Origin: Gonocerus acuteangulatus
Lineage: Eukaryota > Arthropoda > Insecta > Hemiptera > Coreidae
DNA: 64,000 nt
NCBI GenBank assembly: GCA_946811695.1
Contig: OX328123.1
Location: 42,683,335 to 42,747,334 of the forward strand
Reading direction: 5' to 3'
Shown here: positions 45,519-55,914 of the stretch, in pieces
How the letters are laid out: each line of letters starts with the position of its first letter
How positions within the stretch are numbered: position 1 is the stretch's first letter
The notes under the pieces: generated by a model
What the model saw: only the letters and a program-made list of their open reading frames with translations
What the model was told of the DNA's origin: nothing
The model's database searches: none
Program-made: the position numbers and the translations under genes

Positions 45519-48184
45519 TCGGGCACATCGTAGTCAACTACAACGTCCGCAGCCTTCGACCTAAGTTGGCTGAGCTTGAATATCTCCTCCAGGCCTACTC
45601 CCCTGCGGTGGTGGCCATTACGGACACCCAGCTGCGCCCCCATGACCGGCCGTTCTTCGGAGGATACACCTCGTACAGGTGCGACGGCCTGGCTGGAACT
45701 TCCGGAGGAGCGCTGCTGCTCGTAAGAAGAGACTTGCCTTCAAGACTTCTCGAGCAGCAGCCCACCACTAACACCGGGACCCAGGCAGTGTCCGTCTCGG
45801 TTCGCCTGAGGAGACGCTACGTCTTCACGTGTGTCTACCGAAGGCCCCGAGCACCGCTGGCGGAGACCAAGGCACTCATCACGGCTGCATCGCAGGAACC
45901 CCACCATGTTCTCGTCGGGGACCTCAACGCCCGACACCAAGTCTGGCAGTGTTCCACGGCTAATGAACTGGGGCGGTACATAGTGAGGACGAGTCTCGGA
46001 GTTCTTCATCCGGGGATCCACACATTCAGACATGCAGGGAACCCCGCCTGGACGTCCACCCTAGACTTGCTCCTCACTAAGGATCTGCATGCAGTGACGA
46101 GATGCAGTGCCCTGGACTATGGTCCTTCAGACCACCGCCCGGTTTTGTACGAGATGGAAGGAGACCCGCCTACGCCGCTGCCTACGAAGTACATCCTCCA
46201 CAAGGCAGATTGGAAAGGATACCAGGAGGATATCCTCTCCGACCTGCCCCCCATTGGGACCTTCGGAGCTGCTGCCGACCTCGACGAAGCCGTCACAAGC
46301 TTCACCGAGGTCATCCAGTCCGCCGCCGATAGAAGGATTCCTAAGTTTGTTCCGAAGCCCATCAACCAGCGTAAGCCTCCTGCTCACATCACCAGGCTGA
46401 TCGGGATGCGAAACAACCTTAAGAATATATGGGCGCGGACGAATGATAGAACCCTGAGGGCCCCTATCAATGCCATGACCCGGCAAATTGCGCAGCTGTC
46501 TGCGCAATGGAAGACGGCCCTCTGGCACGAGCAGCTCCGACGGACCCACGAGGACACTAGGCAGTTTTGGCGGCTCCTTCGCTGCACGGTCACGAAGCGA
46601 CGCGAGGTCATCCTCTCCGACGGCGATCACCTCCTATCACCGGCAGAGCAAGCTGAAGCCCTCGCCGATTACTACGAGGAGAACGACCGTCGGAGAACCG
46701 AGACGTCGCCGACGCTTGACGGTGATCCCCAAGACCTCCCCAGGACCCCGCTGCACTTCACCTACAGGCAACTGGAATCGGCGCTGAGGCGGACAAAGGG
46801 AAACAAATCCTCCGGACTGGATGGTGTACCGTATGTGATGCTGAAGATGCTCCCTAGGAAAGCGAAGGCCTACCTATTGAACATCTTCAATGCAGCCTAC
46901 CGCACTGGACACTTCCCCGAGGCATGGAAGCACGCCGTGGTGGTCCCTCTTCGAAAACCAAAGAAGCCAGGAGACAAGCCCGAGCACTACCGGCCGATAA
47001 GCCTGCTGAGTCACATGAGCAAGATCTTCGAAAAGTTGATCCTTGCTCATGTGCTGAAGCACTGCGCGGACGCGGATGTAATCCCCTCGGAACAGACTGG
47101 CTTTCGGCCCGGGCTCTCCTGTGATCACCACGTCGCCAAGCTTCAGAACACCGTGGCCGCAGAGCTCAACAAGAACAGAGCAACGGCCTTCAGCTCCCTC
47201 GACTGCACGCAGGCGTTCGACTGCGTATCCCACCAGGTGCTTTTGCACCAGTTGCGGTGCTACGGATTCCCGGCACAGCTTGTCAAGATTCTTGAGAGCT
47301 ACTTGTCGGGAAGAACGTTCGCTGTCAGGATTGGTGGTGATGTATCCAGCAGTCGACCGTCTGCGTGTGGTGTCCCACAGGGATCGGTGCTGGGTCCAGT
47401 GCTGTTCACCATCTACACCGCCCACATCGTGAGGATGCAGTTCCCTCGAGTCGCCTTAGCTGCCTACGCTGACGACATTGGCGTCTACTCCTCCAGCTTC
47501 AACGCCGGAGTCGCTCTTAAGAGGGCCGAGTCCGCCTGCGAAAAAATCGTAGACGCACTTGGAGATGTAGGAATAGACGTCAACCCGTCGAAGACAGATG
47601 CCGTGGTGTGTTCCTTCCAGGGAAATAAAGGAGGCCGACCCCGAGGAGCCCTGCCCTCACACTTTGAGGTCAGGGGTCAGCGGATCAAGCTGTCCACTAA
47701 AATAAATTACCTGGGAGTGCACATACACCGGCACCTGTCCGTGACGCCGCATGTCAACAGCCGCTTGAAGGAAGCCCGGCAGAAGACGTTTCGCCTGAAT
47801 CACCTTCTACGATCTGCCCTGCTGTCGCTTCGGCTAAAGCTGCAGATTTATAAGGCGATCATCAGGCCTACCCTTCTGCACGGGGCACCCGCCCTGAGGT
47901 ACATGTACCCCAGTGTGCTGAAGCGGCTGCAGCGTTTCCAGAACGGGGTCCTGCTACGGGCCGTGCAGCACACAAGCCTCCGGAGAACGAAGCCGGTCAT
48001 CCTCCACGACGAACTGATGCTGCCCTCAGTACAAGAGTTCATACGGAGGCGTCATATTAAGTTCTATGACGGCCTCCAGTACTGTGTCAACCCCCTTTTC
48101 AGGGACTTGACGCCACCACCTCTTCCTCAGAAGTGGCAGGGCAGCACCAGGAGAATCCTGGATCTTGGAGAGGAGGCTGGGTAA
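45515..48184 (+). CDS. Jockey-type ORF2: endonuclease and reverse transcriptase
   Basis: 889 residues, intact. AP-like endonuclease at 1-215: N10 in YNVRS, GDLNAR (D136, N138) and the SDHRP signature (D206, H207). The position that is usually Glu in the QET block reads Asp37 (AITDTQL). Reverse transcriptase spans about 470-740: VVPLRKPKKPGDKPEHYRPI, SLDCTQAFDCV (561), PQGSVLGPVLF (621) and YADD at 641-644. The C-terminal part (740-889) has the conserved thumb-like helices but no RNase H and no CCHC finger. It nicks the target and primes reverse transcription from the nick. The start overlaps the ORF1 stop by four bases. Confidence 0.93.
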   Translation: MIGHIVVNYNVRSLRPKLAELEYLLQAYSPAVVAITDTQLRPHDRPFFGGYTSYRCDGLAGTSGGALLLVRRDLPSRLLEQQPTTNTGTQAVSVSVRLRRRYVFTCVYRRPRAPLAETKALITAASQEPHHVLVGDLNARHQVWQCSTANELGRYIVRTSLGVLHPGIHTFRHAGNPAWTSTLDLLLTKDLHAVTRCSALDYGPSDHRPVLYEMEGDPPTPLPTKYILHKADWKGYQEDILSDLPPIGTFGAAADLDEAVTSFTEVIQSAADRRIPKFVPKPINQRKPPAHITRLIGMRNNLKNIWARTNDRTLRAPINAMTRQIAQLSAQWKTALWHEQLRRTHEDTRQFWRLLRCTVTKRREVILSDGDHLLSPAEQAEALADYYEENDRRRTETSPTLDGDPQDLPRTPLHFTYRQLESALRRTKGNKSSGLDGVPYVMLKMLPRKAKAYLLNIFNAAYRTGHFPEAWKHAVVVPLRKPKKPGDKPEHYRPISLLSHMSKIFEKLILAHVLKHCADADVIPSEQTGFRPGLSCDHHVAKLQNTVAAELNKNRATAFSSLDCTQAFDCVSHQVLLHQLRCYGFPAQLVKILESYLSGRTFAVRIGGDVSSSRPSACGVPQGSVLGPVLFTIYTAHIVRMQFPRVALAAYADDIGVYSSSFNAGVALKRAESACEKIVDALGDVGIDVNPSKTDAVVCSFQGNKGGRPRGALPSHFEVRGQRIKLSTKINYLGVHIHRHLSVTPHVNSRLKEARQKTFRLNHLLRSALLSLRLKLQIYKAIIRPTLLHGAPALRYMYPSVLKRLQRFQNGVLLRAVQHTSLRRTKPVILHDELMLPSVQEFIRRRHIKFYDGLQYCVNPLFRDLTPPPLPQKWQGSTRRILDLGEEAG

Positions 48185-48485
48185 AAGCAGCTTTATATTG
48201 TAAATAATTGTAAATAAATGTAAATAAAATGTGTACACATTAGATTAAGTTAGTATTAAGTTAGCCTTAAGATACTTCCTAGTCTAGCCCCTCCCTAGAC
48301 CACCTTGACTCCCCCTAGTTTTAGTACCCTAGACTAAGTAGGCTTAAGTCCCCCCGATTGTAAATACATCCCCCTTCTAGTACGTAAGCGTAGGATAAGG
48401 TGTAGATTTAAGTCCAGCTCCAGGCTCCAACCCGTTGGGCCTGGAGGTCTCTATGTACATACTAAATAAATTTTGGAGGGTGGGG

Positions 48486-48552
<67 letters not shown>
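48185..48552 (+). other. 3'UTR and poly(A) tail of the full-length LINE
   Basis: Contains short TGTAAATAAATG repeats after the stop and TAGACTAAGTAGGCTTAAG. AATAAA lies about 18 bp before 67 consecutive A. No obvious structure. Confidence 0.8.
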
Positions 48553-48553
<1 letters not shown>

Positions 48554-48564
48554 CCCAGAACATT

Positions 48565-49918
48565 ATGTGATGCTTGAAGATGCTCCCTTGGAAAGCGAAG
48601 GCCTACCTACTGAACATCTTCAATGCAGCCTATCGCACTGGACACTTCCCCGAGGCATGGAAGCACGCCGTGGTGGTCCCTCTTCGAAAACCAAAGAAGC
48701 CAGGAGACAAGCCCGAGCACTACCGGCCGATAAGCCTGCTGAGTCACATGAGCAAGATCTTCGAAAAGTTGATCCTTTCACATGTGTTGAAGCACTGCGC
48801 GGAAGTGGATGTAATCCCCCCGGAACAGACTGGCTTTCGGCCCGGGCTCTTCTGCGATCACCACGTCGCGAAGCTCCAGAACACCGTGGCCGCAGAGCTC
48901 AACAAGAACAGAGCAACGGCCTTCATCTCCTTGGACTGCACGCAGGCGTTCGACTGCGTATCCCACCAGGTGCTTCTGCAATCAGTTGCGGTGCTACGGA
49001 TTCCCGGCACAGCTTGTCAAGATTCTTGAGAGCTACTTGTCGGGAAGAACGTTCGCCGTCAGGATTGGTGGTGATGTATCCAGCAGTCGACCGTCTGCGT
49101 GTGGAGTCCCACAGGGATCGGTGTTGGGTCCAGTGCTGTTCACCATCTACACCGCCAACATCGTGAGGATGCAGTTCCCTCGAGTCGCCTTAGCTGCCTA
49201 CGCTGACGACATTGGCGTCTACTCCTCCAGCTTTAACGCCGGAGTCGCTCTTATGAGGGCCCAGTCCGCCTGCGAAAAAATCGTAGACGCACTTGGAGAT
49301 GTAGGAATAGACGTCAACCCGTCGAAGACAGATGCCGTGGTATGTTCCTTCCAGGGAAATAAAGGAGGCCGACCCCGAGGAGCCCTGCCCTCACACTTTG
49401 AGGTCAGGGGTCAGCGGATCAAGCTGTCCACTAAAATAAATTACCTGGGAGTGCACATACACCGGCACCTGTCCGTGACGCCGCATGTCAACAGCCGCTT
49501 GAAGGAAGCCCGGCAGAAGACGTTTCGCCTGAATCACCTTCTACGATCTGCCCAGTTGTCGCTTCGGCTAAAGCTGCAGATTTATAAGGCGATCATCAGG
49601 CCTACCCTTCTGCACGGGGCACCCGCCCTGAGGTACATGTACCCCAGTGTGCTGAAGCGGCTGCAGCGTTTCCAGAACGGGGTCCTGTTACGGGCCGTGC
49701 AGCACACAAGCCTCCGGAGAACGAAGCCGGTCATCCTCCACGACGAACTGATGCTGCCCTCAGTACAAGAGTTCATACGGAGGCGTCATATCAAGTTCTA
49801 TGACGGCCTCCAGTACTGTGTCAACCCCCTATTTAGGGACTTGACACCACCACCTCTCCCCCAGAGGTGGCAGGGCAGCACCAGGAGAATCTTGGATCTT
49901 GGAGAGGATGCTGCGTAG
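48565..49918 (+). pseudogene. Truncated, frameshifted Jockey-type ORF2
   Basis: The first frame (48574-49029) covers the start of the reverse transcriptase to the FDCVSHQVLLQ region. An extra base near 48981 moves the rest (48986-49918) into another frame, which runs to the normal C-terminus with PQGSVLGP and YADD retained. The endonuclease is absent. A further extra T lies near the left end (ATGCTTGAAG against ATGCTGAAG). Non-functional. Confidence 0.9.
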
Positions 49919-50203
49919 TAGCAGCTGTATATTGTATATATTGTAAATAAATGTAAATATTAGATTAAGTTAGTTGTAAGTTAGGTTAAGATACATCCTT
50001 GACTAGTCCCTCCCTAGACAACCCTGAACCCCCCTAGATTAAGTTCCTTAGACTAAGTAGGCTTAAGTCTCCCATTTGTAAATTGTCACAGTCCCTTCTA
50101 GTACGTAAGCGTAGCATAAGGTGTAGTTTTAAGTCCAGCCCTAGGTTCCAATCCGTTGGGCCTGGGGTTCTTTATGTACATAGAAATAAATTTGGAGGGT
50201 GGG

Positions 50204-50247
<44 letters not shown>
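48565..50247 (+). mobile_element. 5'-truncated copy of the same Jockey-type LINE
   Basis: Starts inside ORF2 (equivalent to about 46835 of the full copy), keeps the 3' half of ORF2 and the 3'UTR, and ends in 44 A. It is preceded by GCCCAGAACATT and followed by GCCCAGAACA. Similarity to the full copy is very high, with small indels in the 3'UTR. The 5' truncation is the usual outcome of incomplete target-primed reverse transcription. Confidence 0.9.
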
Positions 50248-50248
<1 letters not shown>

Positions 50249-50738
50249 CCCAGAACACATTCGGATCCGGCGCTTCCTCCAGGACACTTCGGCTCTCTCA
50301 AGACCAGACTCCAGCCAGCCATGCACTCAGGACCAAGCAACCGGCGTTCCAGCAACCATCCAGCCATGCACTCAGGATCAAGGACCTAGCTACCTGCTCG
50401 AGCTCTCTCTCTGGACAAAGTACGAAGCCGCCGTCTCGATGTACCCAGTGGTCAAGCCAGCCTCCAGTCATTACACTCCCGACTCCTACTTCCCCCAACT
50501 CTAATCAATACCTGGTTTATTCATTTACTTCCTTACCCCTCTCACTCCTACTTCGAGGAACGGCTACGGCTCAGTACCGAACACCTTCTCCCCGACTCAG
50601 TGGAACAGCTCAGGCCAAGTACCTAGTCGGTATCCCCCAGGTTCAAGGAAGCGCCCTTAACCGGGACACAGTACTTACCTGGTTACCTTCTCCCGACACA
50701 TCCTTCCTACCCTTCCTAGCTTACCTTTAGTAGCGACA
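50248..50738 (+). mobile_element. Solo LTR, right part
   Basis: Continues from the target GCCCAGAACA into C/T-rich sequence and ends TTTAGTAGCGACA, followed by CCCAT (50739-50743), the partner of CCCAT at 43791-43795. Together with the left part the LTR would be about 650 bp. The long open frames across it (to 50730) are not recognised and probably only reflect its composition. The internal region of the element has been lost by LTR-LTR recombination, by inference. Confidence 0.7.
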
Positions 50739-50743
50739 CCCAT

Positions 50744-51071
50744 CCGCTACACCATGTTTCTCGCATGGTCAATTGTATGTTGCCTGTTTCCGTGTTGGAA
50801 AACCATCTGCTCTGTTTTTTTACGCGTCAGGTAATGAAACAAAAAATATCGTGTACCATTAAGTACTACAATAAAAATTAAACTTAATTTAAAATAAGAA
50901 AAAATAAAATGAAATATAATAAGTAGGTATCATAATAAGAAATATGATATTGTAATTTTCATTGTGATTTTTAGTGACTATTAAAAGAATTTTAAGTGTT
51001 TTATAATTTTTATTTTTTGACAAAATGTAATTGTTGACTTATTAAGTTTCTCTTTTTCTTTTGTTTATCTT
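50744..51071. other. AT-rich spacer, no gene seen
   Basis: No feature that I can support. Confidence 0.4.
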
Positions 51072-51173
51072 ACTAGCTTACCCGGTGTCCCAAATAGAAG
51101 AATAAGTATTAGAAGAAAAAAAAAATTGAAGTATCGACTGTAAGGCGGTACGAAGTTCGTCGGGTCAGCTAGT
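51072..51173. repeat. Short element with ACTAGCTKACCCG ends
   Basis: The left end ACTAGCTTACCCGG and right end CGGGTCAGCTAGT are inverted copies of each other around 75 bp that include GGCGGTACGAAGTTCGTCGG. The 2549 repeat begins with a similar ACTAGCTGTTACCC. Probably a deletion derivative of an interspersed repeat common in insects. Confidence 0.5.
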
Positions 51174-52193
51174 TATAAATAAAAACCTTACTCTTCTGTT
51201 CAATAATCAACAACTATACCTAAAAAAAAGTAGGTTTTCAATATCGAAATCACGTTATGGAATAGTCTTCGCTAATATGATTCGCACATTAGAGCTCAAC
51301 TAAGACTCCCAGACAAAGTTCTCTGTTGGCAAACAATTTGCTTTCTAATCCCTGAAGTCCCGGCAGCCACACCTGACAGAACTTCACTCCACACAACCTT
51401 GTGAGGTAGTCTCCCTTTCCTAAGCTGTCTAGTGCTTAGTACCCACCTAAGATTCCCAATAGTACGCTATCCTTCCACAGCTCTATACCTTCATTCCTGT
51501 TTCTCTTCGCCCTAACTGGCCCATCCATCATACCTTACACTGCCTCTCCAAGGTAGTTCGCTAGAACTGCTCGAGTGCTACAGCTAGTTACTGGATAGTT
51601 GTAGGAGGGTTTGAAGGGAGCGACCTGTAAGAGTCTAGTTAACGCCCGTAACACCACAAAAAGTCTCAACCACCTGCCGCATCCCCGTCTATTTCACACC
51701 CTCCAATAGCCATTATATGCTTATTACTCCCTCTTCAAACAGTCCGCCTAACCTCAACGAAAATTTTTTATCTCACCTTTCCTTTAATAATATACAACCT
51801 AAAAAACAAAATGTTGAACACTTGTTTTATAAAAACGTTTTTCACTTAAGTGGTTCGTGTCTTTATATAATATTTATACGGAATTAAACTCTTAGGAACC
51901 ATTGAAGTCGTTCATATAATAACACATTTTTATTCAAATTGAATTTAATTTGATCGAACATCGTGATCTTTTAGTATACTATTTATTCTTCTCATCGTTC
52001 CGGCATGTATGCCCACCTAGCGGTGTCCTGGTTGTTAGTGTTATATTTCACCCAAATCCTAATGGGCTTCATCATAGTTATTGATCTTGTCAAAATGAGA
52101 CCTTCTTATGTATTATTATTTCTTATCTAATAGCAACATAAAGAGACAAAAGGATAAAGATGGATTATGATAATAATATTACAACATTATTGT
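51174..52193. other. No gene seen
   Basis: The GC-richer C/T-rich patch at 51290-51760 is unrecognised; no frame persists through it. Confidence 0.35.
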
Positions 52194-52228
52194 CACTCAA
52201 TATTGTAATAATATTACAATATTGAGTG
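52194..52228. repeat. 35-bp palindrome
   Basis: CACTCAATATTGTAAT, AAT, then ATTACAATATTGAGTG: 16-bp arms and a 3-nt loop. Confidence 0.85.
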
Positions 52229-52539
52229 AGCTCGTTTAGCTACAGTATATGCTGACTGCAGGTAGCTCCTTCAGGAGTGACGTTTTTATGAACAAATCAG
52301 TTGTATTTTATACAATTTTGCTGAATTTCAATTAGAGAATCAGTTGACTTAATAACCGAAAGTCATTTATCGATTTTAAAAAGCAGATATCGACTGATAC
52401 ATTTTCAATTAAGTCAAAAGGTCAATTAGGAGTTTTATTGTGAGCTCAAAAAGTAAATATACGAATCATCATACGGCAGTGAAACATGTGCGCAGATAAT
52501 GTAGCTGCATATGCACATCAATTGGACCATGTTAATCAG

Positions 52540-52925
52540 AAAGGAACCAAGCGACAGTATCAAAGTTCTTTCGATCGATGTCTTCGTTCCGGGCAACCAG
52601 TACATTGTGAATATATAACTTGGTGTGATATATAACTTCAAAAATGTCACATACTATGGGGTGTGTACTGTAGTAGTCATGTAGGGATTGTAAAGAACTG
52701 AGTGAGTCCGTGCATATGACAACGTTATTATGTTCTGTCTCTGGTAGGCTGTTCAGTCCCAGTTTTATGGCTTCTAGTTCAGCTGAAGAAATGCTTGTGT
52801 CGTCTGGAACTTCCCGGGAAAAGCAGTGTTCACCAATAATAGCAGCTACGCCAGTCCCATGTGTGTGACATCAACCATGAAATACTTATACGAGAGTCTG
52901 GATAATACCTTACAGAAGCACACAT
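52540..52925 (-). pseudogene. LINE RNase H fragment
   Basis: The minus strand reads GTGVAAIIGEHCFSREVPDD, then SISSAELEAIKLGLNSLPET and VVICTDSLSSLQSLHDYYST. The AELxAIxxGL and TDSLSSLQ blocks are the E and D catalytic blocks of LINE RNase H. Further on, a decayed WLPGTKTSIE resembles the WxPGHxGIxGNE block. The lead-in (52866-52925) is repeated at 60886-60945 in the other orientation. Stops and frame changes are present. Confidence 0.65.
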
Positions 52926-52999
52926 GTTTTTCCTTATTTGTGTAAGTTTGCTCTATATGTTTCTGTAAGTATTTCTTTACCTAAGGCATATGAGAATTT

Positions 53000-53330
53000 T
53001 GTCTATGCTAGGACTGTTATCTGTCAAAAGTTCATGTATATCTGTTGGTAGGTTTGTACTGACTATTTGCTTGCATTCCATTAGTATGTGTTTAATAGTC
53101 AGTTCTGTGTTGCAAATGGCACACGTTGGTCTGTCCTGTTTCGTCATTAAGTAGCTGAGGTGGGTCAGCAGCGAGTGTCCGATACGGAGTCTGGTCTACT
53201 ACTTCTTCACGCCTTGTGACTCGGTTGCTGGATGGCCAGGCACATACAGTTTCTTTTATTTGTCTCAATTTGTTATCTCGTGTGTTGGTCCAGGTGATTT
53301 GCCATTTAATTTCTAGTTAGTAAGTCCTGT
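53000..53330 (-). pseudogene. LINE ORF2 C-terminal zinc-finger fragment
   Basis: The minus strand reads TNTRDNKLRQIKETVCAWPS, later RPTCAICNTELTIKHILMEC, giving C-x2-C...H-x4-C, then LPTDIHELLTDNSPS. It is homologous to 1145-1383. On the minus strand this C-terminal piece comes before the RNase H piece at 52540-52925, the reverse of the order within one protein. The two must be separate insertions or a rearrangement. Confidence 0.65.
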
Positions 53331-54899
53331 ACAGTCAGTTCGCCTATGTCTACTGTACATCTTGTCGTTGCTTGTTTTGCATATAAGTCGGTTTCTCTGT
53401 TTCCTGGATTGTCCATGTGTCCAGGTAACCAAAGTAGAATTACTTGCATGTTATAATTTTCTACGTCATGTTTCCTATATGTTGTTGATTGAGAGTAAAG
53501 AACTTAGAGAATCAGAACATATTATGGCAGTTTTGTTTGGAATTATAGTTATGTTTTTTATAGCCAAAAGTATCGAGTGAAGTTGTGGTTTTTAGATACG
53601 TCATATATTCAAAGGGCTGTCATGTGGCTGCAAATGGACCAATCAAGTTCGTTGAGGTCTCAAAACAATTTTTATTTTTGAGCACTGAAGGGAAATATAC
53701 AAGAAATAGTTGTTTATTTTGGTTAATAATTTGAATAAAAATATTATAGTGTAATAAATCCTAAATTATGACATTTGTGGGTTAAGGCTTAAACCAAAAT
53801 GTTCTGCGGGTTATCTGATCCCGGATTCTGATTCAGCGACCCCAAAAACATATAGTAAACATGGTCTGGTCTCTGTGCCCGACATATTTATTTTTGTGTA
53901 TATGGCTGCGTTATTAGCAACAGTGTTTTCTATATTTTGCAATAATGAACAGTCTTTCATTCATTGTGGCTTTCTCCATTACCTTGTATTGCAGTAGTAC
54001 TTAGAAAAGTAAACATGAAATGGTATATTAAATGAATATTAAGGTCGTGTTTTTGATTTTCTCTGGAAATAATACTGTTATTACTTCTACGTGAGAGAAA
54101 AGAACATTGAGAACGTAAGATTTTAAGATGTTTCCTTTATGTTAGTCCGAAGCCTGATATAACAGATAAGCTGCAGAAACAATGGCTCCTAGTTCGTGAA
54201 AGAATCTCTATCCGGAAATATCCTTAGCTTATAAACGTAGGATGTGCCTGGCTGAAATTTTTATTTCCAGTTGGTTTCATTCTTCTCAATAGTAGAAGAT
54301 AAGTATGTTTTACTGATTATTATATTTATGTTTGAAAATCTGTTAAAATAGCTCAAAATTGTCCTCAGTTTAGAAAGTGGATAAATGTTTACCTTTATGA
54401 AAAATTCACGGTTTTTCCTTGTCTTGCCTTTTCTATGTGATTTGCTCATTACGTCAGAAAGTCCCGGATAACTTATGTCTCACCTAAGGATGGTTTTACA
54501 CCAGCTGAGCGCATACAGTCTCTCAAATAACATCGCCAAGTGGGGTATCTGGGGAATAGCAAAACTGAGATGAACTTTTCCAGGCAGATTATGACGAAAA
54601 CAACAAGAAATAAAAACAAATATGCCATACACAATAATATCTATTATTTTATACACATAATTATTTATTTAAAAAAAAAAAAGTCAGTCACGTAACAGGC
54701 CACGAGGGCCCTGAGGGGCAGATACTATAGAGGTATCTGATTCATGACCATACGGCACACTAGGGAGATATATTTCAATTGAATCCCGCGATTCTAAGTA
54801 CCAACAAAAAAAATAATGACTTTCAAAAACATTGATTCCAGTTTTCTCAGGAACGGTTAGAGAAATCGCATTGAAAATGGTTTCATTCGTTTCCCTATG
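53331..54899. other. AT-rich DNA, no gene seen
   Basis: No domain in the short ORFs at 53362-53580 or 54261-54449. Confidence 0.4.
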
Positions 54900-55123
54900 T
54901 TAAGAAACGTATAAAACAAGTACCTGCAAGCATATGAACTCAAAAACGTAAGCGTTACGATTTTTTTTGCACGAATTTTGCCCCCAAAACTATCTTCCAG
55001 TGAGCGGATTCTGCTGGTTAACGAACTTGACCTTTCAAATTAGACGACAGATTTTTGTACCAAATTTCATCAAAATCGGACCATTTTTGAGCCGCCAGGA
55101 GCGCGAACAGACAAGCATATATT

Positions 55124-55175
<52 letters not shown>
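54900..55175 (+). repeat. Interspersed repeat copy B (TCGGACCATTTTTGAGCC family)
   Basis: Same ordered blocks as 7321-7500, here ending in a (TA)n microsatellite (55127-55175) instead of (CA)n. It is followed by GTCCGACTCGCAGGAACT, the motif also seen at 6729, 56523 and, reversed, at 6669 and 63785. Confidence 0.6.
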
Positions 55176-55177
<2 letters not shown>

Positions 55178-55407
55178 TCCGACTCGCAGGAACTGCGTCA
55201 TCTTAGCGCGGTTACGTACATCTTGAAGAAATGGAATAGATTAGCATCACAAATCACAGGAAACTGACAGCCACTGCCATCATGATTACCACAGCCACTC
55301 CAAACTTATTACCAATACCTTTCACCGTTTGTTAGCTTATTTTACTACAATAATAATTTTACTGATAAATGCAATTTAAAACTAGAAACAACCAATTAAA
55401 AAGTGAG

Positions 55408-55411
<4 letters not shown>

Positions 55412-55480
<69 letters not shown>
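55412..55480. repeat. (TA)n(CA)n compound microsatellite
   Basis: About 27 TA units followed by 7 CA units. Confidence 0.95.
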
Positions 55481-55855
55481 AATTTGAACCACCGTTATTT
55501 TCGGTCTCTAGGGGTTCTGAAACGCGAAATGTTCTAGTTGGCACTTCCGGATTGTTTCATTGTATCAACCTTATAAGCGGGGTTCCTCCCTATGGGGGAG
55601 GGAGGAACCGCGCTAAAATGGTAACGTAATACGAGCATTCAAAAAATAAAAAATGTATATCCAAATAAAACTATAAACAAGTAAAATAAAGTATAGACGA
55701 ATATGCAAGGAAGAATACCAAGAAAAAACAGTAAATCAGAAAAAATCGTACATGTATACATATATACTCGCACACATTTCTACTATTAATAAAACAAATA
55801 ATATTTATTATTAAGAGCACTGGAATAACATAGCAATGGTATAACGCAGCAGGTT

Positions 55856-55914
<59 letters not shown>

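Larger units (their letters stand above)
43955..48552 (+). mobile_element. Full-length Jockey-type LINE
   Basis: About 4.6 kb: a 268-bp 5'UTR, ORF1 and ORF2 overlapping by ATGA, a 3'UTR of about 300 bp with AATAAA at 48465, and an A tail of 67. The target GCCCAGAACATT is found before it (43943-43954) and after the tail (48553-48564). Both frames are open, and the 3' end is nearly identical to the truncated copy that follows it directly. GC-rich compared with its surroundings. It probably was active recently and may still be. Confidence 0.9.

Noticed and set aside
48435..49166. 243-codon ORF with poly-Lys
   Set aside because: It reads through the LINE tail and then the wrong frame of the second copy.
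50083..50730. Long ORF of 215 codons as a gene
   Set aside because: It runs through the poly(A) tail and C/T-rich LTR sequence, starts with poly-Lys codons from the tail and has no domain.
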